NCBI RefSeq assembly: GCF_020217005.1
Contig: NZ_JAIWOI010000197.1
Span: 1 to 10,000, forward strand
Reading direction: 5' to 3'
DNA from: Rheinheimera sp.
GTDB taxonomy: Bacteria > Pseudomonadota > Gammaproteobacteria > Enterobacterales > Alteromonadaceae
DNA: 10,000 nt
Shown: positions 1 through 6,987 of the stretch, one piece after another
Layout: every line of letters starts with the position of its first letter
Position numbering within the stretch: position 1 is the stretch's first letter
The notes under the pieces: model-generated
Database searches by the model: none
The model's input: the letters and a program-made list of their open reading frames with translations, nothing else
Told to the model about the DNA's origin: nothing
Position numbers and translations under genes: made by a program

Positions 1-908
1 TGATCAAACCTATGCTGGATCAGTTCAGCAAGGACACTGGTATTAAAGTGAATTTAATCACAGGCAAGCCGGATGAGCTGATCAGCCGTATGCAAAGTGA
101 AGGGCGCAACAGCCCGGCGGATGTGTTGATCAGCACTGATGTCGGTCGTTTATACCGGGCTGAAGTGCAGGGTTTATTGCAGCCTATTGATTCAAAAGTA
201 CTGACCGACACTATTCCTGCTCATTTGCGCGATCCAAAACAGCAATGGTTTGGTTTAACCAAGCGGGCCCGTCCCATTATGTATGTGCCGGGTAAAGTCA
301 AACCAGAACAGTTAAGCACTATCGAAGATTTGGCCGATCCAAAATGGAAAGGCAAAATTTGTGTGCGATCGTCTGACAATATTTATAACCAGTCTATGGT
401 GGCGGCGTTAATAGCCCAGATAGGTGAAGAAAAAACTCAGGCCTGGGCCAATGGCTTTGTAAAAAACTTTGCCCAGCCTCCAAAAGGCGGTGACCGTGAC
501 CAAATTAAAGCGGCCGCTGCTGGAGTCTGTGATATCGCCATCGCCAACACTTATTACTTAGGTGGTATGTTCGATGAAGCTGGCGACAAAGCCGCAGCTG
601 AAGCTGTGAAGGTGTTCTGGCCAAATCAGCAGGACCGTGGCGCTCATATCAATATCTCTGGTGCTGGTGTTGCGAAATACGCACCCAACAAAGCGGAAGC
701 GGTCAAGCTGTTGGAGTACATGGTAAAACCTGACAGCCAAAGCTGGTACGCTGTGACTAACCACGAGTATCCGGTAGTCGCTGATGTGAAGTGGAGCCAA
801 CGCCTTGAATCTTTTGGGCAATTTAAAGCTGAGCAGGTACAATTATCGACTTTAGGCGAATTGAATGCGAAAGCTATTCAGGTGATGGACAAAGCGGGCT
901 GGAAGTAA
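1..908 (+). CDS. Ferric-iron ABC transporter substrate-binding protein (5' partial)
   Basis: This is the periplasmic Fe(III)-binding component of an FbpA/FutA/AfuA-type importer; it delivers iron to the permease encoded next. The reading frame is open to the left edge (codons Ile-Lys-Pro precede the first visible Met at 12), so that Met is internal and the signal peptide and N-terminus lie outside the window. The visible part is about 301 residues. Family hallmarks are an N-lobe start resembling 'IKPMLDQFSKDTGIKV', the ADVLISTD strand, and the adjacent tyrosine pair in NTYYLGGM (counting from the Met at 12, Tyr181-Tyr182). That pair matches the tandem tyrosines that coordinate iron in this family. 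A terminator hairpin follows 44 bases after the TAA stop, and the permease gene follows that. Fe(III) specificity is inferred from family resemblance; related clade members bind other anions or metals. Any Fur site would lie upstream, outside the window. Confidence 0.93.
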   Translation, partial: IKPMLDQFSKDTGIKVNLITGKPDELISRMQSEGRNSPADVLISTDVGRLYRAEVQGLLQPIDSKVLTDTIPAHLRDPKQQWFGLTKRARPIMYVPGKVKPEQLSTIEDLADPKWKGKICVRSSDNIYNQSMVAALIAQIGEEKTQAWANGFVKNFAQPPKGGDRDQIKAAAAGVCDIAIANTYYLGGMFDEAGDKAAAEAVKVFWPNQQDRGAHINISGAGVAKYAPNKAEAVKLLEYMVKPDSQSWYAVTNHEYPVVADVKWSQRLESFGQFKAEQVQLSTLGELNAKAIQVMDKAGWK

Positions 909-952
909 TTCCCCTGCGTACTTGAAGCCGCAGTTTTGTCGATCGGATAAGA

Positions 953-984
953 GGGCGACCATAAAGGTCGCCCCTAGCTTTTTT
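953..984 (+). terminator. Intrinsic terminator/attenuator between binding protein and permease genes
   Basis: A perfect 8-bp stem (GGGCGACC at 953-960, GGTCGCCC at 966-973) with a 5-base loop is followed by a run of six T at 979-984. It lies between the binding-protein stop and the permease start. I infer that it acts as a partial terminator, giving more binding protein than membrane components, as is common in binding-protein ABC operons. A separate promoter for the permease in this short gap is not evident. Confidence 0.85.
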
Positions 985-1001
985 AGAAGGATACTCTTCG
1001 T

Positions 1002-2633
1002 TTGACCAGCCCTTTATTTAGCCGGACCACCACCTTGTTTGCTTTGCTACTGGCTGTGCCCGTGCTGGTGGTGCTTGGCTCTTTACTGACACCTCAGCCA
1101 GAGCTTTGGGCGCATCTGCTGGATACAGTGCTGGCCGATTATGTCCGCAATTCTTTGCTGTTGGCTTTGGGTGTGGGTCTTTGCAGCGCTGCGATTGGCA
1201 CTTTAATGGCCTGGACTGTGGCGCGTTATCAGTTTGTTGGCAGAGCAGTGGTGCAGTGGTTATTGCTGCTGCCTATGGCGGTTCCGGCTTATATCATGGC
1301 GTACAGCTATACAGGTTTGCTGGATTTTGCCGGGCCAGTGCAAAGCCAGCTGCGGCTTTGGTTTGACTGGTCTTACGGCGATTATTATTTCCCTGAAATC
1401 CGCTCTTTGCCCGGTGCCATTCTGATGTTGTCGCTGGTGCTTTATCCTTATGTGTATATGTTGGCGCGCACTGCCTTTCGCCAGCAATCCGGCTCCTTAC
1501 TCGAAGCCACCCGCACTTTAGGTTATACGCCACGCCAGCATTTCTGGCTGGTGGCTTTACCTGTAGCTCGCCCCGCTATTTTAACTGGTGCAGCTTTGGC
1601 GATGATGGAAGCCTTAGCCGACTACGGCACAGTGCAGTATTTTGGCGTCACCACCTTCACCACTGGTATTTTCCGCACCTGGTTTGGCATGGGCAATCAG
1701 CTGGGGGCGGCGCAGTTGTCAGCATTATTATGTAGTTTTGTGCTGTTGCTGCTGTATCTGGAGCAATGGTCCAGACGCAAACTGAAGTTTTATCAGCAAG
1801 GTCAAAAACAGAAGGAGCCCAGCCGACAGTCTATCCATGGCTTAGCTGGTTTTAGTATGCTGTTGCTGTGTTTATTGCCTGTTATGTTTGGCTTTTTATT
1901 GCCAGCGTTGCAGTTAGTGGGCTGGGCCGTGGAGCGGCTGGACCAGTTCTGGTCGGCAGATTTTATGCAGTTGTTGCTCAATAGTTTTTCATTGGCTGCT
2001 CTAACAGCGCTGGTCACGGCTAGCCTGGCTTTATGTTTTGCTTATGCCAAACGTTTATCCGGCCATTGGTCTTTGGTGTTGCCTGTGCGGCTGGCGGCTA
2101 TGGGCTACGCCTTACCTGGCACAGTAATCGCCATAGGCGTGATGATACCGCTGGCCGCTTTGGATAACTCTATCGATCTATGGGCAGAGCAGCAGTTTGG
2201 CATTCGCACTGGTTTGTTGTTATCCGGCACTTTAGTAGCGCTGGTGCTGGCTTATACGGTGCGTTTTATGGCTGTGGCTTTGCATAGTGTCGAGGCAGGT
2301 TTAATGCAAATCACTCCTTCAATGGACAATGCCGCCAGAAGCTTAGGGGAAAGCCCGGTTGGGGTGCTCAAACGTGTGCATTTGCCGCTGCTGAAAGCTT
2401 CAGTACTCAGCGCTTTATTGCTGGTGTTTGTGGATGTGCTGAAAGAGTTACCCGCTACTTTATTGCTGCGGCCTTTTAACTTTAATACCTTGTCGGTGCG
2501 CAGTTACGAGCTGGCGTCTGATGAGCGTCTGGCCGATGCTGCCTTGCCAGCCCTTGCCATAGTTCTGATAGGTTTAATTCCGGTGATCCTGCTTTCCCGT
2601 GCTTTGGACAGTTCTAACAGAGGAGCCCAGTAA
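1002..2633 (+). CDS. Ferric-iron ABC transporter permease, fused two-domain (FbpB-type)
   Basis: This inner-membrane permease of 543 residues has two homologous halves, as in FbpB/SfuB/HitB proteins, so one polypeptide supplies both membrane domains. Hydrophobic helices cover most of the chain. Each half carries an ATPase-coupling EAA loop: about residues 168-188 (EATRTLGYTP, ending near LPVARP) and about 443-463 (NAARSLGESP, ending HLPLLK). A charged, glutamine-rich linker at about 255-278 separates the halves. The start is a TTG, chosen because AAGGA at 987-991 sits 10 bases upstream and the next residues lead directly into the first hydrophobic segment; no ATG offers a better site. The TAA stop overlaps the ATG of the ATPase gene by one base (TAATG), which suggests translational coupling. 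The length is normal for the family. Confidence 0.93.
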   Translation: MTSPLFSRTTTLFALLLAVPVLVVLGSLLTPQPELWAHLLDTVLADYVRNSLLLALGVGLCSAAIGTLMAWTVARYQFVGRAVVQWLLLLPMAVPAYIMAYSYTGLLDFAGPVQSQLRLWFDWSYGDYYFPEIRSLPGAILMLSLVLYPYVYMLARTAFRQQSGSLLEATRTLGYTPRQHFWLVALPVARPAILTGAALAMMEALADYGTVQYFGVTTFTTGIFRTWFGMGNQLGAAQLSALLCSFVLLLLYLEQWSRRKLKFYQQGQKQKEPSRQSIHGLAGFSMLLLCLLPVMFGFLLPALQLVGWAVERLDQFWSADFMQLLLNSFSLAALTALVTASLALCFAYAKRLSGHWSLVLPVRLAAMGYALPGTVIAIGVMIPLAALDNSIDLWAEQQFGIRTGLLLSGTLVALVLAYTVRFMAVALHSVEAGLMQITPSMDNAARSLGESPVGVLKRVHLPLLKASVLSALLLVFVDVLKELPATLLLRPFNFNTLSVRSYELASDERLADAALPALAIVLIGLIPVILLSRALDSSNRGAQ

Positions 2634-3679
2634 TGCTGGTGTTACAACAGGTTTCGATAGCTTATGGCCAGGCTACTGTGGTCAAAGACCTGAGCCTCAC
2701 GCTACAACAAGGCCAGATAGGTTGTTTGTTAGGACCGTCCGGTTGTGGCAAAACCAGCTTATTACGAGCTATTGCTGGCTTCGAACCAGTGCAAACAGGG
2801 TCTGTGGTGCTGGCTGACACCAGCTTGTCAAAGCCAGGCGCGATGGTAAATCCGGAGCAACGCCGCATAGGTATGGTGTTTCAGGATTTTGCGCTATTTC
2901 CGCATCTGACCGTAGCGCAAAACATTGCCTTTGGTATAAAGCAAAAACCAAAAGCCCAGCAACAACAGATTGTAGAAGAACTGCTGGCATTGGTGGGGTT
3001 GCCGACTTTAGGCGAGCGTTATGTGCATCAATTGTCAGGTGGTCAACAGCAGCGGGTGGCTTTAGCCCGGGCTTTAGCACCAGAGCCACAAGTTTTGCTG
3101 TTGGATGAGCCTTTCTCCGGCTTAGATGCTGATTTACGTGAAGCTTTGGCGCAGGATATCCGCGCTATTCTGAAGCAGCGTGGCATCAGTGCTTTGATGG
3201 TGACTCATGATCAGTTTGAAGCTTTTGCCATGGCCGATCAGATAGGTGTAATGCAACACGGTAAGTTGCAGCAGTGGGGTAGTGCCTATGAGTTGTATCA
3301 TCAGCCAGCCAATCGTTTTGTCGCTGACTTTGTTGGGCATGGCGCTTTGCTCAAAGGCGAAGTCTTGGCGGATGAGAAGGTGTACACAGCCTTGGGCGTG
3401 TTTGCTCAGACCCAATCGAATTTTGCTGCGGGTGTTGCAGTGGACTTGCTGGTGCGGCCGGACGATATAGTGCACGACGATCACAGTGGTTTTACCGCCA
3501 AAGTAGTAGGTAAATCCTTCCGTGGTTCGCATATTTTATATAGTTTGGAATTAGAAGGGGCAGAGCAGGTGTATTGCTTAGCGCCCAGCCACCACAACCA
3601 TCAATTGCATAGCCGCATTGGTATTAAGCTGGAACTGGATCATTTGGTGTTGTTTCAGGCTCAGAGTCATGATGTCTGA
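2633..3679 (+). CDS. Ferric-iron ABC transporter ATP-binding protein (FbpC-type)
   Basis: This is the cytoplasmic ATPase of the importer, 348 residues, the usual size for FbpC. In order it shows Walker A GPSGCGKT (34-41), the Q-loop VFQDFALFPH (Gln84), the signature LSGGQQQR (134-141), Walker B VLLLDEP (154-160, catalytic Glu159), the D-loop SGLD, and the H-loop His192 in MVTHDQ. The region from about residue 235 to the end is the regulatory TOBE-type extension found in the FbpC/PotA/MalK group. All catalytic residues are present, so it should be active. AGGAG at 2621-2625 is its ribosome-binding site, inside the end of the permease gene. Assignment to iron rests on its neighbours, since the ATPase alone would not separate iron from polyamine or sulfate importers. 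Confidence 0.94.
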   Translation: MLVLQQVSIAYGQATVVKDLSLTLQQGQIGCLLGPSGCGKTSLLRAIAGFEPVQTGSVVLADTSLSKPGAMVNPEQRRIGMVFQDFALFPHLTVAQNIAFGIKQKPKAQQQQIVEELLALVGLPTLGERYVHQLSGGQQQRVALARALAPEPQVLLLDEPFSGLDADLREALAQDIRAILKQRGISALMVTHDQFEAFAMADQIGVMQHGKLQQWGSAYELYHQPANRFVADFVGHGALLKGEVLADEKVYTALGVFAQTQSNFAAGVAVDLLVRPDDIVHDDHSGFTAKVVGKSFRGSHILYSLELEGAEQVYCLAPSHHNHQLHSRIGIKLELDHLVLFQAQSHDV

Positions 3680-3687
3680 GCCTGAAA
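3653..3687. terminator. Inverted repeat between convergent genes, possible bidirectional terminator
   Basis: Perfect 13-base arms, TTTCAGGCTCAGA at 3653-3665 and TCTGAGCCTGAAA at 3675-3687, flank a 9-base loop. The right arm contains the TGA stop of the ATPase gene, and the hairpin lies just beyond the stop of the convergent chemotaxis gene. The T tracts after it are short (three T on the + side), so termination efficiency is uncertain. Position and symmetry favour a shared terminator. Confidence 0.6.
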
Positions 3688-3695
3688 TTTGAACT

Positions 3696-5315
3696 TTACA
3701 AAGTAAAGCGTGCAACCGCATCGTTCAGGCCGTTTGATAACGTACGGAGCTCATGCGCTACTTCGCTGTTATGACGGGTGGCTTCGCTGTTTTGCGCCGA
3801 CATGGTGGCGATACGTTCGATATGACCTGCTACTTCATTACTGGCGGCATTTTGCTCCTGCAATGACATGGAAATTGATTCAATGACGCTGACCACCTGC
3901 TGGAAGCTGTGCTGAATAATATCTATGGCGCTGCCCGCCTGACCGGCCAGTTCAACACCCATATTCACTTGCTCGACCCCTGTGCTCATCTGGCCCACTG
4001 CATCGACAGTGCCGTTTAAAATGACATCAATCATGCCGGAAATTTCTGTGGTCGATTGAGTGGTGCGCTGTGCCAGCAAGCGCACTTCGTCGGCCACTAC
4101 GGCAAAACCTCGACCTTGTTCACCAGCCCGGGCCGCTTCGATAGCTGCGTTTAAAGCTAGCAAATTAGTTTGATCGGCTATGCCTTTAATCACATTTACA
4201 ATAGAAGAGATTTGCTCCGACTGTTTACCCAGCTCCTCGATACGTCCAGAGGCAGAGCGCACAACCATAGCTATCCGTTCCATGCTGGCTACCGTATCGT
4301 TGATCACCTTACTGCTTTGCTGTGCCTGTTGGCCTGATTTGCCAGCTATAGTCTGAGCTTCGCTGGCATTGGCTGAAACAGAATCGATACTGACACTCAA
4401 TTCTTCTACGGCGGCGGCAATGGAAGACGAAGCTCTGGATTGTTCCTCCGCTGAGGCTGAAAGCTGTTCTGTGGTGCTGGCAACAGTAGAGCTGGCACCA
4501 CTTAAATCGGCCGCAGCAGTTTTGATTTGACTCATTAATTGATGTAGCTGAGTTTGCATTCTGGTCAGAGCTTGCAGCAGTTCCGCCACTTCGTCACCGC
4601 CACTGCTATCAATCTGATTGGTCAGTTTGCCGTCGGCCACTGCAGAAACCAGAGCTTTAGCAACTTGTAAACGGTTTTGTAAGGTGGTTTTCAGATACAA
4701 AGCTATGACGATACTAAAGACGAGAATGAGTAAACCGCCAACAATTAAAGTAGCGAATACAAAGCTTTTGGCTGATGCAGCATCCTGACTTCTGATCTCC
4801 AGTAAAGCACGTTCCCGCTGCTGTACTGTATCCATCTGCAGGCGGATTTTGTCCATATACTCTTTGCCTGTGCCTCTGCGTTCAAATTCTCTCACCGCCT
4901 GACGTGCTGTTGTGTCTGCGCCAGCAGCTTTCATTTGGCTGATGCTGGGTTCTATGGCTTGATTCAGCCAGTCGTTATACAGGCTTTGAATGGCTTTTAA
5001 GCTTTGCTGTTGTTCTGGATTATCCGAGGTTTTTTGCAGTAATTCATTTAAGTCTTTTTCGACTTCAGCCTTGCCCTGATGATAGGGGGCTAATGAGGAT
5101 TCATCGCCGGTAATAACAAATCCACGTTGGCCTGTTTCTACATTGACTAAGGCTTCGGCCAATCTGTTGGATGTACGGATAACCTCAAAAGTATGGTTAT
5201 TCAGCTCTACAGCCTGCTGCATTTTATTTAATTGGTTCAGAGTAATGGCGGTGGACAATGCGACCAACGCTACTATAGCTGCAAAAGCAAAAACAAGTTT
5301 TCTAACCAGAGTCAT
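3696..5315 (-). CDS. Methyl-accepting chemotaxis protein with CHASE3-type sensor domain
   Basis: This transmembrane chemoreceptor of 539 residues passes a periplasmic or membrane signal to CheA/CheW. In order it shows an N-terminal membrane helix (about 6-25), an extracytoplasmic helical domain (about 28-183), a second membrane helix (about 185-208), a HAMP domain (about 209-262), and a long helical signalling domain. The sensor carries [20 protein letters not shown] at about 55-74, which matches the CHASE3 pattern (E-T-G-x-R-G-aliphatic-x-x-T-G). The highly conserved hairpin tip is intact at about 379-416 ([20 protein letters not shown] and onward through [15 protein letters not shown]). No C-terminal CheR/CheB-docking pentapeptide is present; the protein ends VARFTL. 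The start is supported by GAGGT at 5321-5325 on the - strand, 5 bases upstream. The ligand cannot be told from sequence. It is convergent with the iron importer, so it is not co-transcribed with it. Confidence 0.95.
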   Translation of the reverse strand: MTLVRKLVFAFAAIVALVALSTAITLNQLNKMQQAVELNNHTFEVIRTSNRLAEALVNVETGQRGFVITGDESSLAPYHQGKAEVEKDLNELLQKTSDNPEQQQSLKAIQSLYNDWLNQAIEPSISQMKAAGADTTARQAVREFERRGTGKEYMDKIRLQMDTVQQRERALLEIRSQDAASAKSFVFATLIVGGLLILVFSIVIALYLKTTLQNRLQVAKALVSAVADGKLTNQIDSSGGDEVAELLQALTRMQTQLHQLMSQIKTAAADLSGASSTVASTTEQLSASAEEQSRASSSIAAAVEELSVSIDSVSANASEAQTIAGKSGQQAQQSSKVINDTVASMERIAMVVRSASGRIEELGKQSEQISSIVNVIKGIADQTNLLALNAAIEAARAGEQGRGFAVVADEVRLLAQRTTQSTTEISGMIDVILNGTVDAVGQMSTGVEQVNMGVELAGQAGSAIDIIQHSFQQVVSVIESISMSLQEQNAASNEVAGHIERIATMSAQNSEATRHNSEVAHELRTLSNGLNDAVARFTL

Positions 5316-5343
5316 GGTTTACCTCGGTAGGGTTACGGTTTGA

Positions 5344-5554
5344 AGGTGAGCTATAGCCCGGTGCTGTAAAGATGTTCATACATGGAAAACTAATTACGTC
5401 GAGAGAGACAGTTGGATCAGTAGTTTATTAACAAAGGAAGAGGAAATGGCGTTGGCTGCGTTGAATGAAAATCTTAGCTTATCGTCAAGGTCTGACATTT
5501 TGAGGAAAGGTTTCAAGTGACACTATAGTGTCACTTTTCGGGTAAGGCAATCTA
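5344..5554. other. Intergenic region upstream of the chemoreceptor gene; possible 24-codon ORF
   Basis: No established gene is visible here. It must contain the chemoreceptor promoter on the - strand, but I cannot point to a convincing -35/-10 pair or sigma-28 element. On the + strand a short ORF runs 5446-5520 (24 codons, starting MALAALNENL), preceded by AAGGA at 5434-5438 with ideal spacing of 7 bases. Its TGA stop lies inside the palindrome at 5515-5536. It may be a small protein or chance, and no homologue is recognised. Confidence 0.35.
5515..5536. repeat. Perfect 22-bp palindrome
   Basis: AAGTGACACTA is followed directly by its exact reverse complement TAGTGTCACTT. As RNA on the + strand it can form a 9-bp stem with a TATA loop followed by TTTT, so it could act as a weak terminator for a + strand transcript. 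As duplex DNA it has the form of a dimeric-repressor operator. It lies just beyond the downstream end of the cassette array, about 200 bases upstream of the chemoreceptor start. Confidence 0.8.
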
Positions 5555-5687
5555 AGCTAACGTTAAGCTCAGCCGCAGGTTGTCAGTTGGTTTTTTGTGG
5601 AATACTTTTGCGCAGAAAAACCACAAAAAGGCGACTTACAACCTGTCGAGCGCACGAAGTGCTCGGTGCTGGAGAGCCTTGTTAAAT
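5555..5687 (-). other. attC recombination site of the DUF4262 cassette (long type)
   Basis: Read on the - strand the site opens with the R'' box ATTTAAC (5687-5681), an exact RYYYAAC match, and closes with GTTAGCT (5561-5555), which fits GTTRRRY except at the last R. Between them GAGC (5674-5677) pairs with GCTC (5567-5570), TGC-t-GG (5667-5672) pairs with CCGCA (5573-5577) leaving one unpaired base, CAGGTTGT (5576-5583) pairs with ACAACCTG (5638-5645), and TTTTTGTGG pairs with CCACAAAAA further inside. A 133-base site with a large imperfect internal hairpin is within the range of long chromosomal-integron attC sites. The TAA stop of the cassette gene lies inside the R'' box. The cleavage point is between the G paired to base 5561 and the following TT. 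Confidence 0.75.
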
Positions 5688-6165
5688 TTTTTCAAGCACA
5701 CCCGATGAATTGAGAATTGGTTGCGCCCAAACATAATATTCTGATTTGTTTTCGTTCCACGGCCAAATGCCAGCAGTGGTAGGCCAAATTAGTTGGTAAG
5801 TTTTAAAGTTATTACCTGAGTAAAGCCAAAGCCCCCAACCAAGGTATTCTTTGTAATGCTTTTTGTCCGTTTCAATGAACGTAACGTCAAAACCTTCTAT
5901 GAAGTCCGAATAAAACACCCCAGGAATAAAAATTTCACCTGAAGCTAACCTTTGACGATAGTTATTTATTATGGAGTGTGAAAGTTCGTGCTTTAGCCCA
6001 ACTATTATTAATTCAGGCTGGTTTAGTGTTTTCTCTATGCCAATGGAATATGAAAAGCATGGCTGCTCTTCACCTTCCATAACATTTAGAACGTGGCAAC
6101 CAAATTTTTCAATATCTTCCAGCGCTTTCCGATCTCGCTCATCCATTCGTACTTTCCAAATTTAA
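5561..6165 (-). mobile_element. Integron gene cassette 1 (DUF4262 gene plus attC)
   Basis: The cassette is 605 bases, read on the - strand from TTAAAT (6165 downward) to the G at 5561. Its first bases (G^TTAAAT across the junction with the preceding attC) are the exact reverse complement of the R'' box ATTTAAC of its own attC, as expected when one cassette circle is opened between G and TT. It holds a single gene whose ATG is about 20 bases from the 5' edge and whose stop is inside the attC, the compact layout typical of cassettes. It is joined directly to cassette 2. Confidence 0.78.
5682..6146 (-). CDS. DUF4262 domain-containing protein, integron cassette gene
   Basis: This protein of 154 residues, predicted cytoplasmic, matches the DUF4262 family over its whole length; the biochemical role of that family is unknown. 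Recognisable blocks are FGCHVLNV (15-22), PCFSYSIGIEKTLNQPELII (29-48), the LASGEIFIPG segment (67-76), YLGWGLWLYSG (101-111) and the tryptophan-rich FKTYQLIWPTTAGIWPW (114-130) followed by AQPIL (141-145). No signal peptide or membrane helix is seen. The ATG at 6146 is preceded by GGAAAG with normal spacing. The TAA stop (5684-5682) lies within the attC R'' box. The sequence looks more AT-rich than the flanking genes, consistent with transfer. DUF4262 genes also occur outside integrons, so the cassette status rests on the attC sites, not on the family. Confidence 0.85.
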   Translation of the reverse strand: MDERDRKALEDIEKFGCHVLNVMEGEEQPCFSYSIGIEKTLNQPELIIVGLKHELSHSIINNYRQRLASGEIFIPGVFYSDFIEGFDVTFIETDKKHYKEYLGWGLWLYSGNNFKTYQLIWPTTAGIWPWNENKSEYYVWAQPILNSSGVLEKI

Positions 6166-6233
6166 CGCCCGCAACAGCGGCCGAGCGAAGCGAGGTCCGG
6201 GCCCGGGGGCCTAACTGCTTGCGATTGTTATGA
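6160..6233 (-). other. attC recombination site of the HEPN-like cassette (short type)
   Basis: On the - strand the site runs from R'' TCATAAC (6233-6227) to R' GTTAAAT (6166-6160), an exact GTTRRRY match within the classic GGGCGTTAAAT ending. The inner boxes are CGCAAGCAG (6223-6215) and CTGTTGCG (6177-6170). They pair perfectly except for one extrahelical base (at 6218), the hallmark of attC folding, and a 3-base spacer separates R and L boxes on both sides. The GC-rich centre (about 6178-6214) forms the variable terminal structure. At 74 bases it is a typical attC length. The site begins 3 bases after the stop codon of the HEPN-like gene. Confidence 0.88.
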
Positions 6234-6986
6234 AACTTACAACGGTGCATATTCCACCCACTGAGGCGGTGACTCCATTCTCGATGTAAAGTATCGGATG
6301 ATATCAAAAGCTGTTTTATGTGGCATGCTTGAGATAAGCAATTGATGCCACAAAGTGTCGTTTTCAGGACCTGACGATTTTCTATCCTCTGTTTTCATGT
6401 GGGTTATTCGATCTCGCAGCTTCTTTAACTTTTTAAACTCAGACCAAGACTTATGACTTTTTAAGGACTCTACTCCTAGTACCTCTGGAAGCACTTGATC
6501 AAGCTTTTCTTCCAGCGATATATATCTTTGAATTTTGGCTTTATTGGCTGTTTCCAAAATTACTTCACTACTGCGATAGTGGGCGTATTCAAAATTCTCT
6601 GGAATGACATCGTTCGCGAAAGCCTCTATAGCTGCATATGCCAAAAAAATCGATTGAATTGTATCTTCCAGAAAATCAAACGCATCAGTTTCTGTTAGGA
6701 ACTCAACCTCTTTCTTGATTGAGGAATCTATTTTGCTTTTTACACGAAGTGCCTTCGCTCTAGTGTGACTCTTCAGCGACGCGCTCAAAAGAATGGCAGA
6801 ACCATTGGGAACTGGGATTGTAATTTGTTTCTTGGAGTTCAGTCTTGCGACGGAAACAACGGTAATTCTAGTGCCCTTTGGAACAACCTGACCTGTCCAA
6901 GGATTATTCCAATTCTCTGCGAGATTTGCAGTGGTCTGAAGTCGCCAGTCTCTATCCGTCACGAAGTACTCCGACAGGTTTCATAA
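6166..6986 (-). mobile_element. Integron gene cassette 2 (HEPN-like gene plus attC)
   Basis: The cassette is 821 bases, read on the - strand from TTATGA (6986 downward) to the G at 6166. The junction reads G^TTATGA at 6987-6981, and the R'' box of its own attC is TCATAAC (6233-6227), the exact reverse complement. The shared deviation from consensus at both ends is strong evidence that they came from one circle. An in-frame TGA just inside the 5' boundary rules out translation running in from upstream sequence. No attC or attI is clearly recognisable on the upstream side. Confidence 0.8.
6237..6962 (-). CDS. HEPN-like protein of unknown function, integron cassette gene
   Basis: This protein of 241 residues is not matched to a named family. 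Residues 1-70 look like a small beta-rich domain (TGQVVPKGTRITVVSVARL, then KKQITIPVPNGSAILLSASL). Residues 85-235 are helical: FLTETDAFDFLEDTIQSIFL leading into AYAAIEAFANDVIPE (108-122), then a charged region and KKLRDRITHMK (180-190). That last stretch contains Arg183-x4-His188, the R-x4-H motif that forms the RNase site in HEPN proteins, here paired with an upstream helix of the A-x-E-x-F type seen in several HEPN families. No MNT-type nucleotidyltransferase partner lies nearby. The GTG start is supported by GGAG at 6969-6972 with 6-base spacing, and an in-frame TGA closes the frame upstream. The gene looks AT-rich. HEPN assignment is moderate; toxin or defence activity is inference. Confidence 0.8.
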   Translation of the reverse strand: MTDRDWRLQTTANLAENWNNPWTGQVVPKGTRITVVSVARLNSKKQITIPVPNGSAILLSASLKSHTRAKALRVKSKIDSSIKKEVEFLTETDAFDFLEDTIQSIFLAYAAIEAFANDVIPENFEYAHYRSSEVILETANKAKIQRYISLEEKLDQVLPEVLGVESLKSHKSWSEFKKLKKLRDRITHMKTEDRKSSGPENDTLWHQLLISSMPHKTAFDIIRYFTSRMESPPQWVEYAPL

Positions 6987-6987
6987 C

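Noticed and set aside
12..908. Met at 12 as the true start of the iron-binding protein
   Set aside because: The frame stays open to the window edge with family-like residues before it, and a periplasmic protein would otherwise lack its signal peptide.
3694..3708. Second small hairpin CTTTAC-AAA-GTAAAG at the end of the chemoreceptor gene
   Set aside because: It has short AT-rich arms within the last codons; the 13-bp repeat next to it is the credible terminator.
6167..6214. GC-rich block as a separate repeat or terminator
   Set aside because: It is explained as the variable centre of the short attC; there is no T run after it in either direction.
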